Shown here piece by piece: positions 1 to 7,276 of a stretch of DNA of 64,000 nt. The DNA comes from Micromonospora peucetia (lineage in GTDB: Bacteria; Actinomycetota; Actinomycetes; Mycobacteriales; Micromonosporaceae), in NCBI RefSeq assembly GCF_900091625.1, contig NZ_FMIC01000002.1, forward strand, positions 1,612,001-1,676,000, read 5' to 3'. Below the pieces are notes generated by a model. The model worked only from the letters and a program-made list of their open reading frames with translations. It searched no databases and was not told where the DNA came from. Position numbers and translations under genes: made by a program. Every line of letters starts with the position of its first letter. Position 1 is the first letter of the stretch.

Positions 1-60
1 GAACATGCCTGCGGAACAGCGTCCACCTTGCCGGTCGTGAAGTCGACGGCACTCGGCGGC

Positions 61-112
61 CGGCCTCACGACCAACGAGGCGACGCTCGGCCGCCGACCT
101 CACGACCAACGA
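61..112. repeat. Short direct repeat at window edge
   Basis: An 18-bp sequence (CGGCCTCACGACCAACGA at 61-78) recurs at 95-112 with one mismatch. It lies just beyond the 3' end of the leftward PfpI-family gene. No function is apparent; it may be the edge of a longer repeat lying outside the window. Confidence 0.5.
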
Positions 113-116
113 TCGG

Positions 117-677
117 TCAGCGGGACGAGTGCGGGCCCGCGGCGAACTCTTCGACGATCTTGGCGCAGAAGGCCGGCAGGTCGTCCGGCTTACGGCTGCT
201 GACCAGGCCGTCGTCCGTCACCACCTGCTCGTCGACCCAGTCCGCGCCGGCGTTGGCCAGGTCGGTGCGCAGGCTGGGCCAGGAGGTGATCCGGCGGCCC
301 CGCACCACGTCCGCCTCGATCAGCGTCCACGGCCCGTGGCAGATCACGCCGACCGGCTTGCCGGCGTCGAAGAACGCCTTCACGAAGCGGACCGCGTCCG
401 CGTCGGTCCGCAGGAAGTCCGGGTTCGCCACCCCGCCGGGCAGCACCAGCGCGTCGTAGCCGCCGGCGTCCGCGTCGGCCGCCGTCACGTCCACGTCGTA
501 CGTCCCGGACTGGTCCAGGTGGTTGAAGGACCGGATGGTGCCGGGCTTGAGCGAGACCAGCACCGCCGTGGCGCCGGCCTTCTCCACCGCCTCGCGGGGC
601 TGGACGTACTCGACCTCCTCGACGCCGTCGGCGGCCAGGAACGCGATCCGCTTGCCCTGAAGTGTCGTCGCTGCCAT
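117..677 (-). CDS. DJ-1/PfpI family protein (class I glutamine-amidotransferase-like)
   Basis: A 186-aa single-domain protein of the DJ-1/ThiJ/PfpI superfamily. Visible hallmarks are an N-terminal Rossmann-like start (GKRIAFLAADGVEEVEY), the turn YDALVLPGG, and the nucleophile elbow VICHGPW with the catalytic Cys. Members act as cytosolic stress proteins such as glyoxalase III or protein deglycase, or as peptidases; which activity applies here cannot be told. Length is normal for the YhbO/PfpI subgroup. ATG 677 is preceded by GGAGAG at a normal distance. The gene is divergent from the heptose gene at 791, with about 110 bp between them for both promoters. Confidence 0.88.
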   Translation of the reverse strand: MAATTLQGKRIAFLAADGVEEVEYVQPREAVEKAGATAVLVSLKPGTIRSFNHLDQSGTYDVDVTAADADAGGYDALVLPGGVANPDFLRTDADAVRFVKAFFDAGKPVGVICHGPWTLIEADVVRGRRITSWPSLRTDLANAGADWVDEQVVTDDGLVSSRKPDDLPAFCAKIVEEFAAGPHSSR

Positions 678-790
678 CTTGGTGTCTCTCCTCTCGGGGG
701 TACCGTCCGTCCCTTCCCGGCGGCCGGTGCCCGAAACCCGTGGCCGGCGGCACAGGTTTGGCCCGGATGCCCCGGGGGACCCGGGACGGC

Positions 791-2563
791 ATGGCAGGAG
801 GAGCAGCGGAACAGCGCCGGCTCGCCGCAGTGGTGGAGGGCTGGCTGGGACGTCCCGTTCTGATCGTGGGCGACGCCATGCTCGACGAGTGGCGGTTCGC
901 CGAGTCCGACCGGCTCTGCCGGGAGGCGCCCGCCCCCGTCCTCACTCTGCGCCGGCGGATCTCCGCAGCCGGTGGGGCGGCGAACACCGCCGTCAACGTC
1001 GCCACGCTCGGGGGCCGGGCGGTGCTGGTGGCGCCGGTCGGAGCGGACGTGGCCGGCGACGAACTGCACGACTGTCTGGACCGGGCCGGCGTCTGGGACC
1101 GTACGGTCAACCAGCCCGGCCGCCCGACGCCGGTGAAGCGACGGATGCTGGCGGGCAACCAGATCCTGCTCCGGGAGGACTCCGGCGACCCCGACGACGC
1201 GCTCGACGACGACGGGGTGGCCCGGCTGCTCACCGCGCTGGACTGCGCCACCGAGGAGCTGCGCGCCGCCGGCGGCGAGGCGCCGACCCTGGTGGTCTGC
1301 GACTACGGCCTGGGCGCGCTGCCCGCGCCGGTCCGCGCGTGGCTGGTCGCCCACCGGGAGCGGTACGCGACGGTCGCGCTGGACGCCCACGACCTGGCCG
1401 ACTGGCGCGGCCTGGCCCCGACCGTGGTGACCCCCAGCTTCGCCGAGGCGACCCGGCTGCTCGCCCGGGCCGCCGGTGCCCGCCCGGCGCCGGGCGTCGA
1501 GCTGCACCTGGACCATCCGGACGGCGATCCGGCCGACGGTCCCTCCGAGCTCACGGTGGGGGTCTCCCCCGGCGGGGCCGGCCGCACCGGGCTCGGGGCG
1601 ACCGGCGAGCCGACGCCCGGCGAGGGCCGGGTGGCGATGACCGGGAACGGGCTCACCGTGACCGGCACCGGCGTCACCGTGAACGCCACCGTCGGCGAGG
1701 GCGTCGACCGGGCCGTACTGGCCGAGTCCCGGCTCGCCGAACTGCGCGCGCACACCGGCGCGGACGTGGTGGCGGTGACCCTGGACACCGACGGCGCGGT
1801 GGTCGGCGGGGCGGACGGCGAGCCCCGGCGCAGCCACAGCACCCCGGTGCCGGCCAGCCACGCGGTCGGGGCGGGCGACGCGTACCTGGCGGCGATGACG
1901 CTGGCGCTGGCCGCCGACGCGCCACTGCCCACCGCCGCCCAGCTGGCCCAGCTCGCCGCGACCGTCACCGTCTCGGACACCGGCACCTGCGTGTGCCGCC
2001 GGGAGGACCTGTTCGACGCGCTGGGCGCACCGGGCGACGGGGCGGTCCACCGGGCGCTGGTCGGCACCGACGAGCTGGCCACGCTCGTCGAGGAGCACCG
2101 CCGGGCGGGCCGCGCGATCGTCTTCACCAACGGCTGCTTCGACGTGCTGCACCGCGGTCACGTGCGCTACCTGGAGCAGGCCCGCGCGCTCGGCGACCTG
2201 CTGGTGGTGGCGGTCAACTCCGACGGCAGCGTACGGCGGCTGAAGGGCCCCGACCGGCCGGTGAACCCGGTCGAGGACCGGATCGCCCTGCTCGCCGCAC
2301 TGGCGTGCGTCGACCACGTGGTGGTCTTCGAGGAGGACTCCCCGGCCGGGCTGATCGAGACCGTCCGCCCCGACGTGTACGTCAAGGGCGGCGACTACCC
2401 GCCGGAGATGGTGCCCGAGGCGCCGCTGGTACGCCGACTCGGCGGGCAGGTCCGCACCCTCGGGTACGTCCCCGACCGGTCCACCTCGGCGATCATCGAC
2501 CGGATCCGGTCGCACGGCCACGAGCCCCAGCCGGACACCTCCCTGACGAGCAAGCCGTCGTGA
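791..2563 (+). CDS. hldE: Bifunctional D-glycero-beta-D-manno-heptose-7-phosphate kinase / heptose-1-phosphate adenylyltransferase
   Basis: A 590-aa two-domain cytosolic enzyme making ADP-heptose. The N-terminal ribokinase/PfkB-type kinase shows GDAMLDEW, SAAGGAANTAVNVA and the catalytic GAGDAYLAA loop. The C-terminal nucleotidyltransferase starts at IVFTNGCFDVLHRGH (HxGH motif) and keeps VKGGDY. Start choice: ATG 791 has a GGGGGA about 11 nt upstream and fits the domain start; an ATG at 767 is the alternative. A Gly/Thr/Val-rich insertion of about 80 residues (roughly 235-314) sits inside the kinase, making the protein longer than E. coli HldE (477 aa). The stop overlaps the GTG of the next gene, so the two are probably translated together. 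HldE is best known from LPS biosynthesis; in a Gram-positive it likely feeds another glycoconjugate or a heptose-containing metabolite. Confidence 0.87.
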   Translation: MAGGAAEQRRLAAVVEGWLGRPVLIVGDAMLDEWRFAESDRLCREAPAPVLTLRRRISAAGGAANTAVNVATLGGRAVLVAPVGADVAGDELHDCLDRAGVWDRTVNQPGRPTPVKRRMLAGNQILLREDSGDPDDALDDDGVARLLTALDCATEELRAAGGEAPTLVVCDYGLGALPAPVRAWLVAHRERYATVALDAHDLADWRGLAPTVVTPSFAEATRLLARAAGARPAPGVELHLDHPDGDPADGPSELTVGVSPGGAGRTGLGATGEPTPGEGRVAMTGNGLTVTGTGVTVNATVGEGVDRAVLAESRLAELRAHTGADVVAVTLDTDGAVVGGADGEPRRSHSTPVPASHAVGAGDAYLAAMTLALAADAPLPTAAQLAQLAATVTVSDTGTCVCRREDLFDALGAPGDGAVHRALVGTDELATLVEEHRRAGRAIVFTNGCFDVLHRGHVRYLEQARALGDLLVVAVNSDGSVRRLKGPDRPVNPVEDRIALLAALACVDHVVVFEEDSPAGLIETVRPDVYVKGGDYPPEMVPEAPLVRRLGGQVRTLGYVPDRSTSAIIDRIRSHGHEPQPDTSLTSKPS

Positions 2564-3438
2564 GTCGCCCGCTCGACCTCGGCACGGCCGGGCGGTTCCG
2601 CGCCGAACGGCTGCTCGACGTGCTGGTCCCGACCCGCAACCGGCCCGCCGAACTGGCGGTCACCCTCTCCGGGCTGGCCGCCCAGGAGGGCCTGCCCGGT
2701 TTCGGCGTGGTGGTCAGCGACCAGTCCGACGGCGACGCCGCGTACCGGCATCCGGCGGCGGCCACCATGGTCCGGGCGCTGCGCCACCGGGGGCACCCGG
2801 TGCTGCTGACCCGCCGGCTGCCCAGGCGCGGGCTGGCCGAGCACCGGGCATACCTGCTGGCCGCGTCCGCCGCCCGGTACGTGCTCTGCCTCGACGACGA
2901 CGTCTGGCTGCAGCCGGGCACGCTGCGCCGGCTGGTCACCGCCATCGAGGAACTGGGCTGCGGCTTCGTCGGCAACGCGGTGCACGGGCTGTCGTACGCC
3001 GACGACGTCCGGCCGGAGACACACCGGCACTACGAGGAGTGGACCGGCCCGCCCGCCCCGGAACGGATCCGCCCGGGCACTTCGCAGTGGGAGCGGGCGT
3101 CGATCCATTCGGCGGCGAACCTGCTGCACGTCACGCGGCAACTGGACCTGCCGGCGGGGGCCTGGCGGGCGTACAAGGTGTCCTGGATCGGCGGCTGCGT
3201 GCTCTACGACCGGGCGAAGCTGGTCGACTCCGGCGGGTTCGACTTCTGGCGGCGGGTGCACGAGAAACACCAGGGCGAGGACGTCGCCGCCCAGCTCGCC
3301 GTGCTGGCGCGCTTCGGCGGCGCCGGCGTCCTGCCCAGCGGCGCGTACCACCTGGAGTCGCCGACCACGGTCACCGACCGGGACGTGGAGGCGTGGGAGG
3401 TCGTGCTCGCCGAGGACGACGCCGCCCAGCCGGCCTGA
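2560..3438 (+). CDS. GT-A fold glycosyltransferase (family 2-like)
   Basis: A 292-aa protein starting at a GTG that overlaps the hldE stop by four bases (GTGA), which implies translational coupling. The N-terminus LLDVLVPTRNRPAEL is typical of GT2 nucleotide-sugar binding, and LCLDDDVWLQPG around residue 111 supplies the DxD metal/nucleotide site. ISWIGG-type acceptor-site features appear as VSWIGGCVLYDR, followed by GEDV. It is cytosolic with no membrane segment. Context with an ADP-heptose synthase and a GT9 enzyme across the convergent junction suggests it helps build a heptose-containing glycan; donor and acceptor are unknown. Confidence 0.8.
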   Translation: MSRPLDLGTAGRFRAERLLDVLVPTRNRPAELAVTLSGLAAQEGLPGFGVVVSDQSDGDAAYRHPAAATMVRALRHRGHPVLLTRRLPRRGLAEHRAYLLAASAARYVLCLDDDVWLQPGTLRRLVTAIEELGCGFVGNAVHGLSYADDVRPETHRHYEEWTGPPAPERIRPGTSQWERASIHSAANLLHVTRQLDLPAGAWRAYKVSWIGGCVLYDRAKLVDSGGFDFWRRVHEKHQGEDVAAQLAVLARFGGAGVLPSGAYHLESPTTVTDRDVEAWEVVLAEDDAAQPA

Positions 3439-3514
3439 GGCCGGCGCGGGCATCCCACGCGCGGCGGACGGCGGCGGCGTTCAGGGCGCGCCGGGCTCCG
3501 GGAGTCGGTCGCCG

Positions 3515-4627
3515 TCACCGAGGCCGGCGGAGCAGCTCGCGGGCCGACTCCACCACCTCGGCCACCGGCACGTCGGTGACGAAGGAGTCCCGGTGCGGGC
3601 AGTCGCCGTCGCCGGGGCGGTGCGGGTAGATGCCCGGGGTGCAGTCCACCCCGCAGACCGGGCAGAGCACCGTCCACGAACAGATCGGCCGGTGCCGGCC
3701 GCGCAGCGGGTTCGCCACCGTGATCAGGTTGCCGACCCAGTAGATGCCGACGGTCGCGGTGCCCACGGCGGCGGCCAGGTGCAGCGGCCCGGTGTCGTTG
3801 GAGACCACCAGCTCGCAGCCGGCGTAGCAGCCGGCCAGCCCGCCGAGGCTGAGCGTGCCCACCTGCGGACGGACCGGCACCCTGGCCGCCCCGACCACCC
3901 GATCCACCACCTCCTGCTCGGCGGGGGTGCCGGTGACCAGCACCTCGTACCCGTCGCCGACCAGCTCGCGGGCGACCTCGGCGAAGCGTTCGGCGGGCCA
4001 TCGCCGGCGGGTGTCCGTGGCGCCGGGGTGCAGCGCCACCCTCGGCCGCTCCGCCGGGCCGAGCACGTCGGCCGCCTCGGCCCGGTCGGCGTCGGTCACG
4101 GCCAGCACCGGGACGATCGTGGTGGCGCCCGCGCCGACGAGCCCGGCCACCTCCAGGTAGCGGATCACCTCGTACTGGTAGTAGACGTACCGGATCCAGC
4201 GGTCCAGTGGCGGCGCGTCCGCGGCGCGCAGCCCGGCGGTGACCCGCGCGCCGAGGGCGCCGACGAACGGGTTGGAATTGGCACCGCCGCCGTGCAGCTG
4301 CAACGCCAGGTCGAAGCGTTCCTCACGGGCGGCGGCGAGGAACGCGTCCGGCGTCGACTCCGGCTCGCCCGGCTCCGGGTGGCGGATCCCCGGCGCGGGC
4401 GGCACCACCAGCACGCGGTCCACCGGGCCGGGCCGCTCCCGCCAGAGCTTCGCGTGCCACGGCGCACCGAGCAGCACGATCTCCGCTTCCGGGTACGCGC
4501 CCCGCAACGCGTCCAGCGTCGGCAGGACGAAGATGAAGTCGCCGAGCGCGTTGGCGCGCAGCACGGCGATCCGCTCGACGTCGGGCACGAGCCCGGTGGC
4601 CGGGCCGAGCAGGTCCGGGGTGACCAC
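3515..4627 (-). CDS. Glycosyltransferase family 9 (ADP-heptose:acceptor heptosyltransferase type)
   Basis: A 370-aa GT-B fold protein. The GT9 signatures are visible: RANALGDFIFVLPTLDALR at the N-terminus, HPGATDTRRRWP in the C-terminal donor domain, and SNDTGPLHLAAAVGTATVG. A Cys/His-containing C-terminal stretch (CPVCGVDCTPG and CPH) could bind metal or be structural. The start is GTG 4627, eight bases after the hsp20 stop, so it is probably the last gene of the DUF2231-hsp20-GT9 transcript. It converges on the GT2 gene, 76 bp away. Family members transfer heptose from ADP-heptose, matching the HldE-type enzyme nearby. Confidence 0.85.
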   Translation of the reverse strand: MVTPDLLGPATGLVPDVERIAVLRANALGDFIFVLPTLDALRGAYPEAEIVLLGAPWHAKLWRERPGPVDRVLVVPPAPGIRHPEPGEPESTPDAFLAAAREERFDLALQLHGGGANSNPFVGALGARVTAGLRAADAPPLDRWIRYVYYQYEVIRYLEVAGLVGAGATTIVPVLAVTDADRAEAADVLGPAERPRVALHPGATDTRRRWPAERFAEVARELVGDGYEVLVTGTPAEQEVVDRVVGAARVPVRPQVGTLSLGGLAGCYAGCELVVSNDTGPLHLAAAVGTATVGIYWVGNLITVANPLRGRHRPICSWTVLCPVCGVDCTPGIYPHRPGDGDCPHRDSFVTDVPVAEVVESARELLRRPR

Positions 4628-4635
4628 GTCGCCCG

Positions 4636-5184
4636 TTACGGCTGGACCGTATCGCCGACGGCGATGTCCGGGCGGTGCATCTCCCGGTCCGCGGCCGGGT
4701 CGACGACGCTCGGCGTACCCCCGACGGGGCCGGTGGAACGGGGGCCGGTACGGCCGACGGTGATGGTGCGCGGCCCGGGCCGGGTGGCCCGGGGCAGCCG
4801 CACCCGGAGCAGGCCGTGGTCCATCACCGCGTCGATGGCGTCGGGGTCCACCCGGGACGGCAGGTCGACCCGGTATTCGAAGCCCCGGGTCTCGAAGCCG
4901 CCGGGGATACCGTGGTCGGCGTTGACCTCGGCCTCGGAGCGGGCCCGGACGCAGAGCTCACGGTCGTCCAGCTCGACGGCCACCTCCTCCGGTGCCACGC
5001 CGGGCAGCCGCACCACGACCTCCCAGCCGTCGGCGGTCTCGGCCAGCTCGACTTCCGGTGGCCCGGCCCGACCGCCGACCAGCCGGCGCAACTCCGTACG
5101 CAGGGACTGGAGCTCACCCATCGGGTCCCAGCCCTGCTGCCGGCCGCGCCAGCCCCGGCCAGCCCCTCCGCCCTGCTCGCTCAT
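4636..5184 (-). CDS. Hsp20/alpha-crystallin family small heat shock protein
   Basis: A 182-aa ATP-independent holdase chaperone. The central alpha-crystallin domain (about residues 43-140) shows EVELAETADGWEVVVRLPGV and the closing GLLRVRLPRA. The N-terminus is Gly/Arg-rich, and an extra Pro/Gly-rich tail follows the domain. ATG 5184 overlaps the stop of the upstream mini-ORF as ATGA and is preceded by GGAGGG. The start region is one copy of a 30-bp repeat, so translation may be coupled to the upstream mini-ORFs and the DUF2231 gene. Confidence 0.88.
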   Translation of the reverse strand: MSEQGGGAGRGWRGRQQGWDPMGELQSLRTELRRLVGGRAGPPEVELAETADGWEVVVRLPGVAPEEVAVELDDRELCVRARSEAEVNADHGIPGGFETRGFEYRVDLPSRVDPDAIDAVMDHGLLRVRLPRATRPGPRTITVGRTGPRSTGPVGGTPSVVDPAADREMHRPDIAVGDTVQP

Positions 5185-5284
5185 GACGGCCCTCCGCTGC
5201 GCTCCGTGCCGCCATGAGGCACCACCGCACTGAGCCCGATGACTCGCTCGCTGCGCTCGCTCATGACGGCCCTCCGCTGCGCTC
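5175..5284. repeat. 30-bp direct repeat carrying ribosome-binding site and start codon
   Basis: Two identical 30-bp copies lie at 5175-5204 and 5255-5284, 80 bp apart. Read on the minus strand each contains GGAGGG, a CCGTC spacer and ATGAGCGAGC, that is a complete translation-initiation cassette. The sequence between them has further GCTCGCTGCGCTCGCTCAT units. Similar GAGCGCAGCGAGC motifs at gene starts are, to my knowledge, frequent in Micromonospora and Salinispora genomes. Confidence 0.85.
5181..5264 (-). CDS. Putative 27-aa leader ORF before hsp20
   Basis: On the minus strand GGAGGG, five bases, then ATG 5264 opens a 27-codon frame beginning MSERSERVIG and ending GGPS. Its TGA stop (5181-5183) overlaps the hsp20 ATG as ATGA. 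The ORF begins and ends with the same 30-bp repeat. No homology is recognised. It may be a translational-coupling leader or a by-product of repeat duplication. Its ribosome binding site is as good as that of hsp20 itself. Confidence 0.45.
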   Translation of the reverse strand: MSERSERVIGLSAVVPHGGTERSGGPS

Positions 5285-5290
5285 GCTCAT
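5261..5290 (-). CDS. Putative 9-aa ORF bridging DUF2231 and the hsp20 leader
   Basis: ATG 5290 overlaps the DUF2231 stop as ATGA and encodes MSERSGGPS. Its own TGA overlaps the ATG of the 27-aa ORF as ATGA. It consists almost entirely of the 30-bp repeat. It is probably a ribosome re-initiation relay or an accident of repeat structure; no independent function is claimed. Confidence 0.35.
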   Translation of the reverse strand: MSERSGGPS

Positions 5291-5793
5291 TGCCTCTCTC
5301 CGATCCGTTGGATGGCCGCGGTTGATCGCAGTGAGCTGGGCGCGTCCAGGCCGGCGTCCCGGTCCACGCCGACGCCGAGCCGGTCGACGAGTTCCCCGCC
5401 CAGCCAGGCGCTGACGCCGAGGATGGCCAGCGCGACCACCTCGATGGCGATCAGCGCGCCACCGGCGGCCCGGGAGTCGGCGTTGAGCCGGACCACCCAG
5501 ACCGCGGCGAAGAGCAGGATCACCGCCAGGTTGGCGGCGGCGTGGGTCAGCGCCACCCGCTTCGCGCGGGTGGCCGACGGGATGGCCAGCAGGTCGAACG
5601 TCCCGGCCACCGCGGCCAGCAGGCCGCCGATCAGGCCGACGGTGATGTTCCAGTACGCGACCTCGCCGAGGAAGTCCGGCCCGCCGACGGTGTCCACCAG
5701 GTCGAACAGGACGGCGGTGACCAGCAGGCCGACGGGAAACATGACCAACATCGGGTGGAGGGGATGGCCCAGCACCTTGAGTCGGCTCTCCAT
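5287..5793 (-). CDS. DUF2231 family membrane protein
   Basis: A 168-aa integral membrane protein with about four hydrophobic segments. It starts MESRLKVLGHPLHPMLVMFP, and the HPLHPMLVMFP sequence is the recognisable DUF2231 entry motif. Some relatives carry the domain with Rieske or haem-like partners, but the role here is unknown. The C-terminal tail after residue 140 is hydrophilic. It is the first gene of a leftward group, and its stop overlaps the ATG of a 9-aa ORF that leads toward hsp20. Confidence 0.82.
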   Translation of the reverse strand: MESRLKVLGHPLHPMLVMFPVGLLVTAVLFDLVDTVGGPDFLGEVAYWNITVGLIGGLLAAVAGTFDLLAIPSATRAKRVALTHAAANLAVILLFAAVWVVRLNADSRAAGGALIAIEVVALAILGVSAWLGGELVDRLGVGVDRDAGLDAPSSLRSTAAIQRIGERQ

Positions 5794-5937
5794 CGGGCCT
5801 CCACTGCTCGGTCTCTCCGGGCGGGTCGGGTGAGGCGGTACCCCAGCCCGGGCGGGACAAACCTCGCGCCGGCCGCGCCCATAGGCTGGCGGTCGGCGGG
5901 CAGGCCGCCACTGGCTCAACGCACAGGGGAGGATCAC

Positions 5938-6555
5938 GTGACGGTGGAGATCACCTCGCACGAGGAACTGCGCGAGCTGCTGGGGGCGCCGGTGGCGAGG
6001 GCGCTTGCCAAGGAGCGGCCCGTCCTGCACCCCCGGGACCGGGACTGGCTGGCCGCCTCGCCGTTCTGTCTGGTGGCGACGGCGGGCGCGGACGGCAGTT
6101 GCGACGTCTCGCCGAAGGGCGACCCGCCCGGCTTCGCGCTGGTGCTGGACGAACGGACCATCGCCATTCCGGAGCGGCCGGGCAACAGGCGTGCCGACGG
6201 CTACCGCAACATCCTGGACAACCCGCACGTCGGGCTGATCTTCCTGATTCCCGGGCGTACCGACACGCTGCGGATCAACGGCCGGGCCCGGCTGGTCCGC
6301 GACGCGCCGTGGTTCGACGACATGGTGGTCAAGGGGCACCGCCCGGTCCTTGCCGTGGTGGTGGAGATCGAGCAGATCTTCTACCACTGCGCCAAGGCGT
6401 TCCTGCGTTCACAGCTGTGGCAGCCGGAGAGCTGGCAGCCGGACGTGCTGCCGTCCCGGGCCCGGCTGGTCAAGGAGGTCGAATACCCGGCGGCGGACCT
6501 GGCGGACCTGGAACGCCACTACGGCCCGGACTACGCCACCACCATCTACACCTGA
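5938..6555 (+). CDS. Pyridoxamine 5'-phosphate oxidase family flavoprotein (FMN-binding split barrel)
   Basis: A 205-aa protein of the PPOX-like class (MSMEG_1061 / DR_2398 type). Core motifs are FCLVATAGADGSCDVSPKGD and IPERPGNRRADGYRNILDNP, which contact FMN, followed by VGLIFLIPGR and LRINGRARL. Such proteins bind FMN or F420 and reduce unknown substrates in the cytosol. Start is GTG 5938, preceded by GGGGAGG. It stands alone on the plus strand, divergent from DUF2231, with about 145 bp for promoters. Confidence 0.82.
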   Translation: MTVEITSHEELRELLGAPVARALAKERPVLHPRDRDWLAASPFCLVATAGADGSCDVSPKGDPPGFALVLDERTIAIPERPGNRRADGYRNILDNPHVGLIFLIPGRTDTLRINGRARLVRDAPWFDDMVVKGHRPVLAVVVEIEQIFYHCAKAFLRSQLWQPESWQPDVLPSRARLVKEVEYPAADLADLERHYGPDYATTIYT

Positions 6556-6647
6556 GTTCTCGCCCCGCCCCGGACGCCATGGTCATGTTCGACCTCGAAA
6601 TTTCGGCACACCGACCCCCGGTTGATCGCCCCGTCCCGTCCCTTCCC

Positions 6648-6835
6648 GGCGGCCCGGCGGCCGGGGCGGCCGGCGGCGGGGCGGCCGGCGGCGGGGCGGC
6701 CGGCGGCGGGGCGGCCGGCGGCGGGGGCGGCGGGGCGGCCGGCGGCGGGGTGGCGGGCGGCGGGGGCGGCGGGGTGGCGGGCGGCGGGGTGGCGGGCGGC
6801 GGGGGCGGCGGAGCGGCCGGCGGCGGGGTGGCGGC
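6648..6835. repeat. GC-only tandem repeat, roughly 15-bp units
   Basis: About 190 bp made almost solely of G and C, built on GGCGGGGCGGCCGGC with variants (GGGGTGGCGGGCGGC, GGGGGCGGC). Open frames through it give only Gly/Ala or Pro/Arg repeats with no start context, so it is judged non-coding. The G-runs on the plus strand could fold as G-quadruplexes. It lies in the 720-bp gap between the PPOX-like gene and the regulator at 7277. Confidence 0.85.
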
Positions 6836-6934
6836 AACGCCCTCGGGTCAGCGCGGCAACCCGCCACCTCTCAGTCCGCCACTGACTCGGCTCACCTTCC
6901 ACTGACTCGGCTTAACCATCTAGCGAGCGCCCTG

Positions 6935-6993
6935 GTGATCAGGACGCCATGGACGTTAAAACCGCCGGGTAGCGTCCATGGCGTCCTGATCAC
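6935..6993. repeat. Long perfect inverted repeat (21-bp arms)
   Basis: GTGATCAGGACGCCATGGAC(G) at 6935-6955 is perfectly complementary to 6973-6993, with a 17-nt loop. It lies 380 bp after the PPOX-like stop and lacks a T-run, so it is not a classical intrinsic terminator. Its length and perfection suggest a dispersed REP-like or MITE-like element of the genus. No gene sits inside it. Confidence 0.8.
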
Positions 6994-7241
6994 GTTTGGC
7001 GGCGGCGGGGGAGCGCACCGCCGCCCGCGCTGATTCACTTTCCGATGCGGCATTCCAGGGTTGCGTCCGCCACTAGACGGATAATTCGGGGCAGAAAGTC
7101 AGTACGCCGTCCGCCGCGAAGCGCAGCACCCACCAGCGTGACGCGCGAAGGTGCGTTGAGCCGAGCAACGTCGCGTTGAAGGTGAACACGCTCCCGCCGG
7201 TGGTCACCCTCGGACCAGACAGCACCCTCACCCTCAGCAGT

Positions 7242-7275
7242 TGCTAAAGCTATCTTTATAAAGATAGCTTTAGCA
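7242..7275. promoter_or_regulatory. 34-bp perfect palindrome overlapping the promoter of the regulator/MFS operon
   Basis: Positions 7242-7275 are a perfect palindrome centred at 7258.5, AT-rich in a GC-rich genome, with half-site TGCTAAAGCTATCTTTA. It contains TAGCTT (7265-7270), a TAnnnT -10 box six bases before the GTG start at 7277. With the GTG as +1 the palindrome covers about -35 to -2. It is the obvious operator for the winged-helix regulator encoded next, which would therefore autoregulate. The transcript is probably leaderless. Confidence 0.78.
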
Positions 7276-7276
7276 T

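Noticed and set aside
485..2521. Long minus-strand open frame across the hldE gene
   Set aside because: It is an antisense shadow of a strongly supported gene; the translation is Arg/Gly/Ala/Pro low-complexity with no motif.
6622..6885. Possible coding of Gly/Ala- or Pro/Arg-repeat protein in the GC repeat
   Set aside because: All frames are open only because the repeat has no A/T; there is no start context and the composition is that of the repeat unit.
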